Shown here: piece after piece, positions 7,251 through 15,868 of the stretch | Position numbering within the stretch: the first letter of the stretch is position 1 | Layout: the number at the start of each line of letters is the position of its first letter | Source of the DNA: Frondihabitans sp. PAMC 28766 | GTDB taxonomy: Bacteria; Actinomycetota; Actinomycetes; Actinomycetales; Microbacteriaceae | DNA length: 64,000 nucleotides | Assembly: GCF_001577365.1 (NCBI RefSeq) | Contig: NZ_CP014513.1 | Location: 4,216,001 to 4,280,000, forward strand | Direction of reading: 5' to 3' | Notes under the pieces: model-generated | The model's database searches: none | What the model saw: only the letters and a program-made list of their open reading frames with translations | What the model was told of the DNA's origin: nothing | Position numbers and translations under genes: made by a program

Positions 7251-9395
7251 ATGTCCTCACTCATCAGCACCGATCTCGTCGGGCTCGACGAAGACCTCGG
7301 GGGCACGTCGTCCGATGTGATCCACGCCCTCGCCGCGCGCGTCGCCGGCGCCGGGCGCGCCGGGTCGGCCGAGTCGCTCGCCGCCGACGCCATCGCCCGC
7401 GAGGCGTCCGTCGGCACGGGCGTGCCCGGTGGCATCGCGATCCCTCACGCCCGTTCGGCGTCGGTCGTCGAGCCGACGCTCGCCTTCTCGCGCCTGTCGC
7501 GGAAGGTCCCGTTCGGCGCCCCTGACGGCGACGCCGACATCGTCTTCATGATCGCCGTGCCCGAGGGCGCCGACGCCGACCACATGACGGTGCTGTCGAC
7601 TCTCGCCCGGGCGCTCATCCGCGACGACTTCACCGCGGCGCTGCGAGCCGCGGCCACCCCCGCCGACATCGTCAAGCTCGTCGACGACGAGGTGGGCGGC
7701 GAGGTCGATCAGGCGCGCGGGGTCACCGGCACGTCGGCTCCTGCCACAGGTGCTGCCGCTGCCGCCGGCGCCGCGGCGGGCACCGAGGGCGCTGCCGCGG
7801 GCGCAGGATCCGACCGGGCCGCCTCGACCCCGCGCGTCAGGCTGGTCGGCGTCACGGCCTGCCCCACGGGCATCGCCCACACGTACATGGCCGCCGACGC
7901 CCTGGTCGCGGCCGCCACCAAGCTCGGAGCCGACCTGCAGATCGAGACGCAGGGGTCGGGCCAGGTGACCCCGCTGGATCCTGCCGTCATCCAGGCCGCC
8001 GATGCCGTGATCTTCGCCGTCGACGTCGACGTGCGCGACAAGGGGCGCTTCGCGGGCAAGCCCGTCGTGCAGGGGCCCGTCAAGCGCGGCGTCGACGAGC
8101 CGACGAAGATGGTCGAGGAGGCCATCGCCGCAGCCTCCGACCCGCATGCCGCCCGTGTCTCGTCGAGCATCGCCTCGGGGCCGGCCATGGCGCAGGGGCG
8201 GCGCGGCTTCGGATCGTCGCTCAAGACGTGGCTCTTGACCGGGGTCTCGTACATGATCCCGTTCGTCGCAGGCGGCGGCCTCCTGGTCGCGTTGGGCTTC
8301 CTGATCGGCACCGACAGCATCGCGAAGACCGCGACGGGCCATACGGTCAACAACGCCGTCTACGCCCTCATGAACTACAACCTGCTGCACCTGCCGCCGG
8401 AGGGGCTGCACTGGTACCTCGGCGCCGCCGCCTTCGAGATCGGGCAGCTCTCGCTGGCCTTCCTGGTGCCGGCGCTCGCGGGCTACATCGCCTACGCCAT
8501 CGCCGACCGCCCGGGCATCGCGCCCGGGTTCGTCGCGGGCTCGGTCGCGGTCTTCCTCGGCGCCGGCTTCCTCGGCGGTCTCGTCGGCGGTCTGCTCGCC
8601 GGTCTTGCAGCGTGGTTCATCGGCCGCTTCGAGGTGCCGCGTTTCGTGCGCGGTCTCATGCCGGTCGTGATCATCCCGCTGCTGGCGTCGATCTTCGCCT
8701 CGGGCCTGCTCCTTCTCGTGCTCGGCGGCCCGATCGCATTCATCACGAAAGAGCTGGGCCTCTGGCTCAACTCCCTGACAGGATCCGGCGTGGTGCTGCT
8801 CGGCATCATCCTCGGCCTCATGATGTGCTTCGACCTCGGCGGCCCGGTCAACAAGGTCGCCTACGCGTTCGCCGTCGCCGGCCTCTCGGCGGGCTCTGCC
8901 GCGCACCCGGCACCGCTCGAGATCATGGCCGCCGTGATGGGCGCCGGCATGGTGCCGCCGCTCGCCATGGCTCTCGCGTCGACCGTGCTCTACCGCAGGG
9001 GGTTCACGCAGGTCGAGCGCAACAACGGGGCCGCAGCCTGGCTGCTCGGCGCCTCGTTCATCTCGGAGGGCGCCATCCCGTTCGCCGCGGCCGACCCGCT
9101 GCGCGTCATCCCGTCCGCGATGGTGGGCGGGGCTGTGACCGGCGCCATCTCGATGGCCGCCGGGGTCACCTCCGAGGCGCCTCACGGCGGTATCTTCGTC
9201 TTCTTCGCGATCGGCAACCTGCTGATGTGGATCGTCGCCATCCTGTCCGGCACCGTGGTCGCGGCCGCCGTGCTCGTGCTGCTGAAGCGCTTCGTGCGGC
9301 GGTCGGCGGCGCTGCCGGCCGGTGACGCCGAGGCGACGGCCGACGCGGCCGCGGCGGCCGACCTCGTCGACCAGCGCACGCCCATCACCGTCTAG
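7251..9395 (+). CDS. fruA: PTS fructose transporter, fused EIIA-EIIB-EIIC
   Basis: A 714-residue three-domain fructose permease that imports fructose and phosphorylates it at C1. Domain order is EIIA (about 1-150; phosphorylatable His66 in GGIAIPHARS), an Ala/Gly-rich linker (about 160-192), EIIB (about 195-300; phospho-Cys204 in VTACPTGIAHTYMAADA) and EIIC (about 315-690; many transmembrane helices starting with TWLLTGVSYMIPFVAGGGLL and containing GGPVNKVAYAFAVAG). An HPr domain is absent, so it relies on a separate HPr. AGGAGC lies about 13 bp before the ATG. It ends the fru operon, with a strong hairpin 53 bp downstream. Confidence 0.95.
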   Translation: MSSLISTDLVGLDEDLGGTSSDVIHALAARVAGAGRAGSAESLAADAIAREASVGTGVPGGIAIPHARSASVVEPTLAFSRLSRKVPFGAPDGDADIVFMIAVPEGADADHMTVLSTLARALIRDDFTAALRAAATPADIVKLVDDEVGGEVDQARGVTGTSAPATGAAAAAGAAAGTEGAAAGAGSDRAASTPRVRLVGVTACPTGIAHTYMAADALVAAATKLGADLQIETQGSGQVTPLDPAVIQAADAVIFAVDVDVRDKGRFAGKPVVQGPVKRGVDEPTKMVEEAIAAASDPHAARVSSSIASGPAMAQGRRGFGSSLKTWLLTGVSYMIPFVAGGGLLVALGFLIGTDSIAKTATGHTVNNAVYALMNYNLLHLPPEGLHWYLGAAAFEIGQLSLAFLVPALAGYIAYAIADRPGIAPGFVAGSVAVFLGAGFLGGLVGGLLAGLAAWFIGRFEVPRFVRGLMPVVIIPLLASIFASGLLLLVLGGPIAFITKELGLWLNSLTGSGVVLLGIILGLMMCFDLGGPVNKVAYAFAVAGLSAGSAAHPAPLEIMAAVMGAGMVPPLAMALASTVLYRRGFTQVERNNGAAAWLLGASFISEGAIPFAAADPLRVIPSAMVGGAVTGAISMAAGVTSEAPHGGIFVFFAIGNLLMWIVAILSGTVVAAAVLVLLKRFVRRSAALPAGDAEATADAAAAADLVDQRTPITV

Positions 9396-9447
9396 AGCGG
9401 CGCTTCGGCGTCGCGGCGCTTGCGCCCTGGGCACCGGCGGCCCGCCC

Positions 9448-9503
9448 CGGGATCGCAGTTCGGCCCGGCCACCCTCCCGTACCCGGGCCGAACTGCGATC
9501 CCG
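9448..9503. terminator. Perfect 21-bp-arm hairpin after the fru operon
   Basis: The arm starting CGGGATCGCAGTTCGG (9448-9468) is exactly complementary to 9483-9503 across a 14-nt loop. No T-tract follows. It probably terminates fruA transcription and, being symmetric, may also serve the converging cysteine desulfurase gene. Confidence 0.6.
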
Positions 9504-9547
9504 CCCGCCGCCCGCGGGGCGCTGACCGGGGCGGAGCGTCGGCCTGG

Positions 9548-9640
9548 CCCTTGGCAAAACAGGAGAAACCGCGCGGCCCGAGCGGCCGTCGGCGCGGAAG
9601 TCCCGAGGGTCAGCGTCAAATCCTGTTTTGCCAACAGGGG
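9548..9640. repeat. Palindromic element copy 3
   Basis: Ends CCCTTGGCAAAACAGGAG and TCCTGTTTTGCCAACAGGGG. Both arms carry the CAGG/CCTG variant instead of CCGG/CCGG, so base pairing is preserved by paired changes. Confidence 0.88.
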
Positions 9641-9745
9641 GGCAGTGAACGGGCCGGCGCAGCCCGACTTCGATCAACGGGGAAGCTACCCGGGTGACGC
9701 TGCACTCGACCAGGCGGCACGCGAAGACTCCGCGACGAAAGCCGC

Positions 9746-10885
9746 TCAGGCGACGATGGAGCGGACCGCTGCCACCGACTCGCGCAGCAGGCCGGCCACC
9801 TCGAGCAGCTGAGCGGCGGTCACGTCGGCCGCCCAGGTGAAGCGCACGGCCGTCTGCGCCACCTCCGCCGGAACGACGAGGGCCGTCAGCACGTGCGAGG
9901 GCTCGTCGCTGCCGGCCGCGCACGCCGAGCCGCTCGACGACACCACGCCGCGCCGCTCCAGTTCGAGCAGCACCGACTCGCCGCTCGTGCCGGGGAAGAC
10001 GAACGAGGCATGGCGGGGCAGGCGCCGGGCGCCGGGCGCGCCGTCGGCCCCGGTCAGCTGCGCGCCCGGTACCCGCGCCAGCACAGCGGCGATGAAGTCG
10101 TCGCGCGCAGCGACCGAGACCGGCGAGAGCGACACGAGCGACGCTGCGACGCCCAGCGCCACCGCCCCCGCGACGTTCTCGGTGCCCGACCGCCGCCCGC
10201 GCTCCTGCCCGCCGCCGTGCAGCACCGGCTCGAGCGGCAGCGCGCCGGCGACGAACAGCACGCCCGTTCCCTTCGGGGCTCCGAGTTTGTGGCCCGAGAG
10301 AGAAAGGGCCTGCACACCGAGCGCGCCGACGTCGACCGGCAGCTGACCGGCCGACTGCACGGCATCGGTGTGGAACGGCACACGGTGGGCTCGGGTGGCG
10401 GCCGTGAGAGCCTCGAGATCCTGCACCGTTCCGATCTCGTTGTTCGCGTGGGCGATCGAGACCAGCGTGGTGTCGGGCCGCAGCACGGCGGCGAGCGCGG
10501 CCGGCGTCACGAGGCCCTCCGCGGTGAGCGGCGCGAACGACACCTCGAAGCCGTGCGTGCGCACCAGGTAGTCGATCGACGAGAGCACCGCCTCGTGCTC
10601 GATCGCCGTCGTGACGATGTGGCGCCCCCGCGGCCTGCCGAGGGCGATGCCCTTGATCGCGAGGTTGTCGGCCTCGGTGCCGCCGCCCGTGAAGACGATC
10701 TCGGCCGGCCGGCAGCCGAGCATCTCGGCGACCTGCGAGCGAGCCCGGGCCAGCCCGCGCGCCGCCGACTCTCCGACGGTGTGGTGGCTCGACGGGTTGC
10801 CGAAGTCACCGGTCAGGTACGGCCACATCGCCTCGAGCGCCTCGCGGCGGACGGGCGTCGTGGCGGCGGCGTCGAGATAGAGCAT
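9746..10885 (-). CDS. Cysteine desulfurase (NifS/IscS type)
   Basis: A 379-residue class-V PLP enzyme that removes sulfur from cysteine for Fe-S cluster building. The PLP lysine lies in LSLSGHKLGAPKGTGVLF, the sulfur-accepting Cys in SSGSACAAGSDEPSHVL, and the cofactor-binding TGGGTEADNLAIKG and ANNEIGTVQDL are intact. The ATG at 10885 gives the canonical start MLYLDAAATTPV; an upstream extension to 10930 would overlap nadC and adds Pro-rich residues. It is last in the nadA-nadB-nadC operon, so it probably supplies sulfur for the [4Fe-4S] cluster of quinolinate synthase, a role known for nadA-linked NifS-like proteins. Confidence 0.92.
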   Translation of the reverse strand: MLYLDAAATTPVRREALEAMWPYLTGDFGNPSSHHTVGESAARGLARARSQVAEMLGCRPAEIVFTGGGTEADNLAIKGIALGRPRGRHIVTTAIEHEAVLSSIDYLVRTHGFEVSFAPLTAEGLVTPAALAAVLRPDTTLVSIAHANNEIGTVQDLEALTAATRAHRVPFHTDAVQSAGQLPVDVGALGVQALSLSGHKLGAPKGTGVLFVAGALPLEPVLHGGGQERGRRSGTENVAGAVALGVAASLVSLSPVSVAARDDFIAAVLARVPGAQLTGADGAPGARRLPRHASFVFPGTSGESVLLELERRGVVSSSGSACAAGSDEPSHVLTALVVPAEVAQTAVRFTWAADVTAAQLLEVAGLLRESVAAVRSIVA

Positions 10886-10901
10886 GAGAGTACGAGGCGC
10901 G

Positions 10902-11792
10902 TCAGACGGCGGCGAACCCGGCGGGGGCACGCCCTGCGGGCACGTCGATGGCGATGTCGAGCCCTAGATCGAGAGCGCGGGCGCTGTGCGTCAGGGCGCC
11001 GACCGAGATGAGGTCGACTCCGCTCGCGGCGATCCTGCCGACCGTGCCGAGATTCACCCCTCCACTGGCCTCGACCAGCGCCCGGCCGGCGACCTGGGCG
11101 ACCCCTTCGACGAGATCGTCGGGCCCGAAGTTGTCGAGCATGATCGTGTCGACCCCGGCCGCGAGCACCTCCTCGATCTGGTCGAGCCGGTCGACCTCGA
11201 CTTCGACGCGGGTGGTGTGCGACAGCCGCTGCTTCAGGTCGACGAGGGCTTCGGTCACCGTGAGCCCCTGGGCCAGCAGGATCGCGAGGTGGTTGTCTTT
11301 CACGAGCACCGCATCGCTCAGCGAGAAGCGGTGGTTGCGGCCCCCGCCCGCCACCACGGCGTCGCGCTCGAGGGCGCGCAGCCCCGGCGTGGTCTTGCGC
11401 GTGTCGACGATCTGCGCCCGCGTGCCCTCGGTCTGGGCGACGTAGGCCGAGGTCAGCGTCGCGATTCCCGAGAGCCGCTGCAGCAGGTTCAGCGCGATGC
11501 GCTCGGCCCGCAGGATGCCACGGGCCGAGCCGCTCAGCTCGGCGAGGGTCTGCCCTGGGGCGAAGTGGTCGCCATCCGCGGCGCGCAAGGTCACCTCGAT
11601 CAGCGGGTCGACTTCGCGCGCCACCGAGAGCAGCACGCGGGTGCCCGCCAGCACGCCGGCCTCACGGGCCACGACGCTCGCGGTCGCCGAGGCCTCCTCG
11701 GGGATCAGCGCCTCGCTGGTGACGTCGCCCCAGGGCGCGTCCTCGCGGAGAGCTCTCTGGACGACCTCGGTGATGGCGTCATCGGTCAGCAT
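10902..11792 (-). CDS. nadC: Nicotinate-nucleotide pyrophosphorylase (carboxylating), quinolinate phosphoribosyltransferase
   Basis: A 296-residue enzyme converting quinolinate and PRPP to nicotinate mononucleotide, CO2 and PPi. The diagnostic core DTRKTTPGLRALERDAVVAG followed by GGRNHRFSLSDAVLVKDNHL is present, with VEVEVDRLDQ and the C-terminal EASGGVNLGTVGRIAASGVD phosphate-binding segment. Its ATG lies 14 bp inside the end of nadB, so translation is coupled. Length and motifs are normal for the family. Confidence 0.95.
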   Translation of the reverse strand: MLTDDAITEVVQRALREDAPWGDVTSEALIPEEASATASVVAREAGVLAGTRVLLSVAREVDPLIEVTLRAADGDHFAPGQTLAELSGSARGILRAERIALNLLQRLSGIATLTSAYVAQTEGTRAQIVDTRKTTPGLRALERDAVVAGGGRNHRFSLSDAVLVKDNHLAILLAQGLTVTEALVDLKQRLSHTTRVEVEVDRLDQIEEVLAAGVDTIMLDNFGPDDLVEGVAQVAGRALVEASGGVNLGTVGRIAASGVDLISVGALTHSARALDLGLDIAIDVPAGRAPAGFAAV

Positions 11793-13641
11793 GTTCGTTC
11801 ACCTTTCGGGCCCAGCTGGTCGAGCGGGCGAGTGTCGGGTCGGTGCGAGCGAAGTCGCGGCGGAAGTGGGCGCCGCGCGACTCTTCGCGGGCGAGGGCGG
11901 CGGCCACCACGAGGCGGGCGACGTCGCGGAGGTTGGCGGTCTCGAGCAGCGCGGTGCGCGGGGCTGTGCCCGCAGCGGTTCTGTCGGCGCCCCCGTCAGC
12001 GCCCCCGTCAGCGCCCCCGTCAGCGCCCCCGTCAGCGCCCCCGTCGGCGCCCCCGTCGGCGCCCCCGTCGGTAAAACCGGAGTTCTGACGGAGCGTCGCC
12101 GCGGCAGCCCGGGCGGCGTGCCCAGACCGTGCGGATTCTCCGGTTTGACCAACCGGCGCCGCGGCCCCGACGGCAGCCGCCTCCGGCAGCTCGCCCTCGT
12201 CGAGGGCGTCGAGCGCGGCGGCGAGGGTCTCACCCGAGCGCTCGACACCGGCCGCGCCCCACATCAGCCTCTGCAGCGCCGCCCGCTCGGGCACGGCGTC
12301 GTCGACCGACGGGGGCCGCACGGCGTCGTGCCGCGACGCGTCGTCGAAAGCCGACGACCCGGTCGCGTCCGCGCCGACCGCGGTGGCCGCGCGCCAGCCG
12401 AAGACGGCGGCTTCGAGCAGCGAGTTCGACGCGAGCCGGTTGGCCCCGTGCACCCCGGTCGAGGCGACCTCGCCGACGGCGTAGAGGCCTTCGAGCGACG
12501 TGCGGCCGTCGAGGTCGGTCGCGATGCCGCCCATGAAGTAGTGCGCCGCCGGTGTGACGGGGATCGGCTCGCTCGCCCAGTCGAGGCCTGCCGCCCTCAT
12601 CGCCGCGGTGATGGTCGGGAAGCGCCGGGCGAGGCCGGCCGCCCCGATCATCGTGGCGTCGAGCAGGGCGGGAAGCCCCGCCTGGCCGGCCATCATGTCG
12701 AAGATGCCGCGGGCGACCACGTCGCGGGGTGCCAGCTCGGCACGGCGGTCGACGGCGGCCATGAAGCGGCGGCCGCCGGCGTCGAGCAGCACCGCGCCCT
12801 CGCCGCGCACTGCCTCGCTGATCAAGAAGGAGCCCGGCATGGCGAGGGCCGTGGGGTGGAACTGGAAGAACTCGAGATCCTGCACCCGTGCGCCGGCCCG
12901 CCAGGCCGCGGCGAGGCCGTCGCCGGTCGCGGCGAGGGGGTTCGTCGTGAACTCGTAGAGCTGCCCGGCCCCACCCGACGCGAGCACCACGGCGTCGGCG
13001 CGGAGGTCGCTGACGCCGGCGGCCGTGACGAGCGAGACGCCCACGACGCGGCGCTCGTCGCTGGAGGCCAACAGGAGGTCGGCGACGAACGCCTGCTCGA
13101 CGACTTTGACGTCGGAGGCGGCTAAGCGGGCCAGCAGGGCCTGGACGATCGCGGCGCCGGTCGCGTCGCCGCCGGCGTGCAGCACGCGGGCACGGCTGTG
13201 CGCGGCCTCCAGCCCGCGGGCCCAGCCCGCGGCACCACCGGCGGCAGGACCACCAGCTCGAGCCGCGTCGGCAAAACCGGAATTCGCGCCGCCACCGACC
13301 TCCGCGCGGTCGAACTCGACGCCCCAGCGCGCGAGATCCTGAATTCTCAACGCGCCGTCGGTGCAGAGCGCCAGGACGGCGTCGTGCACGGAAAGCCCGG
13401 CCCCGGCCGCGAGAGTGTCGCCGACGTGCAACTCGACGGAGTCGTCGTCGAAGACGGCGGCCGCGATGCCGCCCTGCGCGTAGCGGGAGTTGCTCTCGTC
13501 GAGGGCGCCCTTCGTGACGAGGGTGACCGAATGCCCGAGAGCCGAGGCCCGGAGCGCGGCGGTCAGCCCGCCGAGCCCCGAGCCGACCACGACGATGCTG
13601 CGCGGCGCAAGCAGGCGAGCGGCCGACGCGGCGCCACTCAC
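11779..13641 (-). CDS. nadB: L-aspartate oxidase with a palindromic-element insertion
   Basis: A FAD enzyme oxidising L-aspartate to iminoaspartate, the first step of de novo NAD synthesis. The FAD motif is IVVVGSGLGGLTAAL near the start; SRYAQGGIAAAV, VVLASGGAGQLYEFTTNPL, FFQFHPTAL and GVHGANRLASNSLLEA are canonical. The GTG start overlaps nadA's TGA (GTGA). At 620 residues it is about 70-80 longer than usual. The excess comes from the encoded palindromic element plus GGAD tandem repeat at 11983-12156, lying before the C-terminal helical domain, and from a smaller Ala/Gly-rich insert (ANSGFADAARAGG) near residue 120 that resembles half an element. The frame and flanking domains remain intact, so the enzyme is probably functional. 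Confidence 0.93.
   Translation of the reverse strand: MSGAASAARLLAPRSIVVVGSGLGGLTAALRASALGHSVTLVTKGALDESNSRYAQGGIAAAVFDDDSVELHVGDTLAAGAGLSVHDAVLALCTDGALRIQDLARWGVEFDRAEVGGGANSGFADAARAGGPAAGGAAGWARGLEAAHSRARVLHAGGDATGAAIVQALLARLAASDVKVVEQAFVADLLLASSDERRVVGVSLVTAAGVSDLRADAVVLASGGAGQLYEFTTNPLAATGDGLAAAWRAGARVQDLEFFQFHPTALAMPGSFLISEAVRGEGAVLLDAGGRRFMAAVDRRAELAPRDVVARGIFDMMAGQAGLPALLDATMIGAAGLARRFPTITAAMRAAGLDWASEPIPVTPAAHYFMGGIATDLDGRTSLEGLYAVGEVASTGVHGANRLASNSLLEAAVFGWRAATAVGADATGSSAFDDASRHDAVRPPSVDDAVPERAALQRLMWGAAGVERSGETLAAALDALDEGELPEAAAVGAAAPVGQTGESARSGHAARAAAATLRQNSGFTDGGADGGADGGADGGADGGADGGADGGADRTAAGTAPRTALLETANLRDVARLVVAAALAREESRGAHFRRDFARTDPTLARSTSWARKVNEHADR
11983..12066. repeat. 12-bp tandem repeat inside nadB
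   Basis: Seven consecutive units like GTCAGCGCCCCC, read on the minus strand as GGAD repeats. The array runs straight into the palindromic element: the CCCCCGTCGG of the last unit is also the element's terminus. Confidence 0.9.
12065..12156. repeat. Palindromic element copy 4, in frame inside nadB
   Basis: Ends CCGTCGGTAAAACCGGAG and TCTCCGGTTTGACCAACCGG. On the coding strand it reads PVGQTGESARSG...LRQNSGFTDG without a stop, adding about 31 residues to L-aspartate oxidase between the catalytic region and the C-terminal helical domain. Confidence 0.88.
13265..13288. repeat. Half palindromic element inside nadB
   Basis: The stretch CGTCGGCAAAACCGGAATTC matches the left arm of the family. The facing arm is not recognisable. 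On the coding strand it gives ANSGFADAA, close to QNSGFTDGG of the full copy in the same gene. It may be a decayed copy. Confidence 0.5.
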
Positions 13642-14948
13642 ACCGACACCGTGTGGTTCGGCTTCGCGGCGAGCATCCGCTCGAGCGCGATTCGAGCGGG
13701 CGCAGCGACGGACGCCGGCACGGTGATCCGATTGAGCACCTCCGAAGGGCGTGCAGCCGTGCCGACCAGTGCCTCCAGCGCCCAGGCGATGTAGCCGGGG
13801 TGGATGCGGTACATCGTCGAGCACGGGCAGACGACCGAGTCGAGACAGAAGATCGTGTGCTGCGGGTACTCGGCCGCGAGCCGCTGCACGAGGTTGATCT
13901 CGGTGCCGATGGCGAAGGTCGACCCGGCCGGCGCCGCCTGGATCGCCTTCACGATGAAGTCGGTCGATCCGTACGAGTCGGCCGCGTCGACGACGGGCAT
14001 CGGGCACTCGGGGTGCACGATGACCTGCACGTCGGGGTGCGTCGTGCGCGCCTCGTCGATCTGAGCGACGGTGAAGCGCTTGTGCACCGAGCAGAAGCCG
14101 TTCCACAGGATCACCTGCGCGTCGACGAGCTGGGGCACGCTCGAGCCGCCGAGGGGCCGACGCGGGTTCCACATCGGCATCGCCTCGAGCGGCACACCCA
14201 TGGCCTTGGCGGTGTTGCGCCCGAGGTGCTGGTCGGGGAAGAACAGCACGCGGCGCCCTCGAGCGAACGCCCACTCGAGCACCGTCGTGGCGTTCGACGA
14301 CGTGCAGACGATGCCGCCGTGGCGCCCGCAGAAGCCCTTGAGGTCGGCGGCCGAGTTCATGTAGGTGACGGGGATCACCGGCACCCGCCCGTCGGAGTCG
14401 ACGGCGGTGAGGTCGCCGTAGACGTCTTCGAGCTGCGACCACGCCGCCTCGACGCTGTCGATGTCGGCCATGTCGGCCATCGAGCAGCCGGCGCTGAGAT
14501 TCGGCAGGATCACGGCCTGGTCGGCTCCTGAGAGCAGGTCGGCCGTCTCGGCCATGAAGTGCACGCCGCAGAAGACGATCGCCTCGGCCTGCGGAGACGC
14601 CGCGGCTTTGACGGCGAGCTGGAACGAGTCGCCCACGTAGTCGGCGTACTGCACCACCTCGTCGCGCTGATAGAAGTGGCCCAGCATCAGCACCCGGTCG
14701 CCGAGCGTCTCGCGAGCCGCGCGGATGCGCCGGTCGAGCTCGGCGGGCGACGCCTCGCGGTATTCGAGCGGGATCTCGCCCTGCAGCGGCGACCCCAGCG
14801 GGATGGAGTCGAACATCGACGAGCCGGGGCCGTACGACGGCGTACCGGTGTCGAAGTTCCACGGCGCGATCCGGAGGTCGGTGGCGCACACCTCGCCAGG
14901 CAGCTCGCCGTTCGTGATGCGACGGATCGTGGTGTCGACGGAGGTCAT
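13638..14948 (-). CDS. nadA: Quinolinate synthase
   Basis: A 436-residue [4Fe-4S] enzyme condensing iminoaspartate and dihydroxyacetone phosphate to quinolinate. Cluster-type cysteines appear in IVFCGVHFMAETADLL, GFCGRHGGIVCTSSNA and LDSVVCPCSTMYRIHPG, and the substrate motif VMLGHFYQRDEVVQYADYVG is intact. The length matches the long actinobacterial form. It follows nrtR by 39 bp containing GGGAGGA, and its stop overlaps the nadB GTG. The cysteine desulfurase at the operon end likely serves its cluster. Confidence 0.95.
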   Translation of the reverse strand: MTSVDTTIRRITNGELPGEVCATDLRIAPWNFDTGTPSYGPGSSMFDSIPLGSPLQGEIPLEYREASPAELDRRIRAARETLGDRVLMLGHFYQRDEVVQYADYVGDSFQLAVKAAASPQAEAIVFCGVHFMAETADLLSGADQAVILPNLSAGCSMADMADIDSVEAAWSQLEDVYGDLTAVDSDGRVPVIPVTYMNSAADLKGFCGRHGGIVCTSSNATTVLEWAFARGRRVLFFPDQHLGRNTAKAMGVPLEAMPMWNPRRPLGGSSVPQLVDAQVILWNGFCSVHKRFTVAQIDEARTTHPDVQVIVHPECPMPVVDAADSYGSTDFIVKAIQAAPAGSTFAIGTEINLVQRLAAEYPQHTIFCLDSVVCPCSTMYRIHPGYIAWALEALVGTAARPSEVLNRITVPASVAAPARIALERMLAAKPNHTVSV

Positions 14949-14987
14949 CGATGTTCTTCTTTCGCAGGTTCGGGAGGAAGCGCGGCG

Positions 14988-15746
14988 TCAGACGCCGAGC
15001 GGGTCGGGGTCGACGAGGTCGACCGCGGTGTCGTAGCGGTAGAGCTTCGGCGGCCGGTGGGCCGTGCCGGTGAGACGCTCGCCGGTGTCGACGACGGAGT
15101 CGCTCGACTCGACCATGCGTCTGAAGTTCGCCGGGTCGAGCGACCGCCCCAGCACCGCCTCGTGCACCTCTCGCAATTGCGCGAGCGTGAACGTCTCGCC
15201 GACGAAGGCATGGGCGATGCGGCTGTACTCGATCTTCGTGCGCAGCCGCCAGAGCGCGTAGTCGACGATGGTGCGGTGGTCGAAGGCCAGCTTCGGCAGC
15301 GCGTCGGCGTCGAACCAGCACACGTTCGGGTCGCCCGTCACGAGCGACGGGGCGGGCGATGCGACGGCGAGCGCAGGATCCGACGACGCAGGAGGCGAGG
15401 CAGCCACGCCCTGCGACACCAGCGCCCAGTACACGATCGACACGACCCGCTCGTCCGCACCCCTCCCCCGCGCCCCGAACGCGTACAGCTGTTCGAGATA
15501 GCTGGGCGACAGCCCCGTGGTCTCGTAGAGGTGGCGGCGAGCGGCCTCGGCGAGGTCCTCGGCCGCGCCGAGCGGCCCTCCGGGCAGGGCCCACTGGCCG
15601 CGGTAGGGGTCGCGGATGCGGCGCACGAGCGGGATGTGCAGCGCCATGCGGGCGGTGACTTCGGAGGGCATCAGCGAGAAGATCACGGTCGACACGGCGA
15701 GCGTCGGCGACCCCTGCGGTGTGGCTTCGGCGTGCTGTTGCGACAT
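14988..15746 (-). CDS. nrtR: NrtR-type NUDIX transcriptional regulator of NAD synthesis
   Basis: A 252-residue protein with an N-terminal NUDIX-like domain (PYRGQWALPGGPLGAAEDLA, AARRHLYETTGL) followed by a winged helix-like C-terminus (TFTLAQLREVHEAVLG, NFRRMVESSDSVVD). This is the NrtR architecture: a repressor that senses ADP-ribose or NAD metabolites rather than hydrolysing nucleotides. The NUDIX box lacks the full catalytic REXXEE, consistent with a sensor. The ATG at 15746 gives MSQQHAEATP; the upstream extension is basic and crosses the promoter. It heads the nadA-nadB-nadC operon, which makes NAD control almost certain. Confidence 0.87.
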   Translation of the reverse strand: MSQQHAEATPQGSPTLAVSTVIFSLMPSEVTARMALHIPLVRRIRDPYRGQWALPGGPLGAAEDLAEAARRHLYETTGLSPSYLEQLYAFGARGRGADERVVSIVYWALVSQGVAASPPASSDPALAVASPAPSLVTGDPNVCWFDADALPKLAFDHRTIVDYALWRLRTKIEYSRIAHAFVGETFTLAQLREVHEAVLGRSLDPANFRRMVESSDSVVDTGERLTGTAHRPPKLYRYDTAVDLVDPDPLGV

Positions 15747-15790
15747 GGTGTCGGCTCTCGTCGTGCGGCCGAGGAGGCGCCGCGAGGTTA

Positions 15791-15829
15791 AGGTCAACAC
15801 GACCCTATCACTTAAAGTCGTAATCACCT
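15791..15829. promoter_or_regulatory. Candidate NrtR operator upstream of the NAD operon
   Basis: Two inverted 14-bp sites, AGGTCAACACGACC (15791-15804) and AGTCGTAATCACCT (15816-15829, complement AGGTGATTACGACT), share 10 of 14 bases. They lie between nrtR and the divergent hydrolase. The region is much more AT-rich than its surroundings, as expected for a promoter/operator. Confidence 0.5.
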
Positions 15830-15868
15830 AATGCCACCCCGATCAGGCTTCGGTCTAGGGTCGAGCGC

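Larger units (their letters stand above)
9396..9745. other. 350-bp gene-free gap between convergent operons
   Basis: It holds the long hairpin at 9448-9503 and palindromic element copy 3 at 9548-9640. I see no coding features. Confidence 0.7.

Noticed and set aside
7257-9923. 888-residue open frame antisense to fruA
   Set aside because: Arg/Gly/Asp-rich composition without motifs; it mirrors the G/C third-position bias of fruA and is an artefact of high GC.
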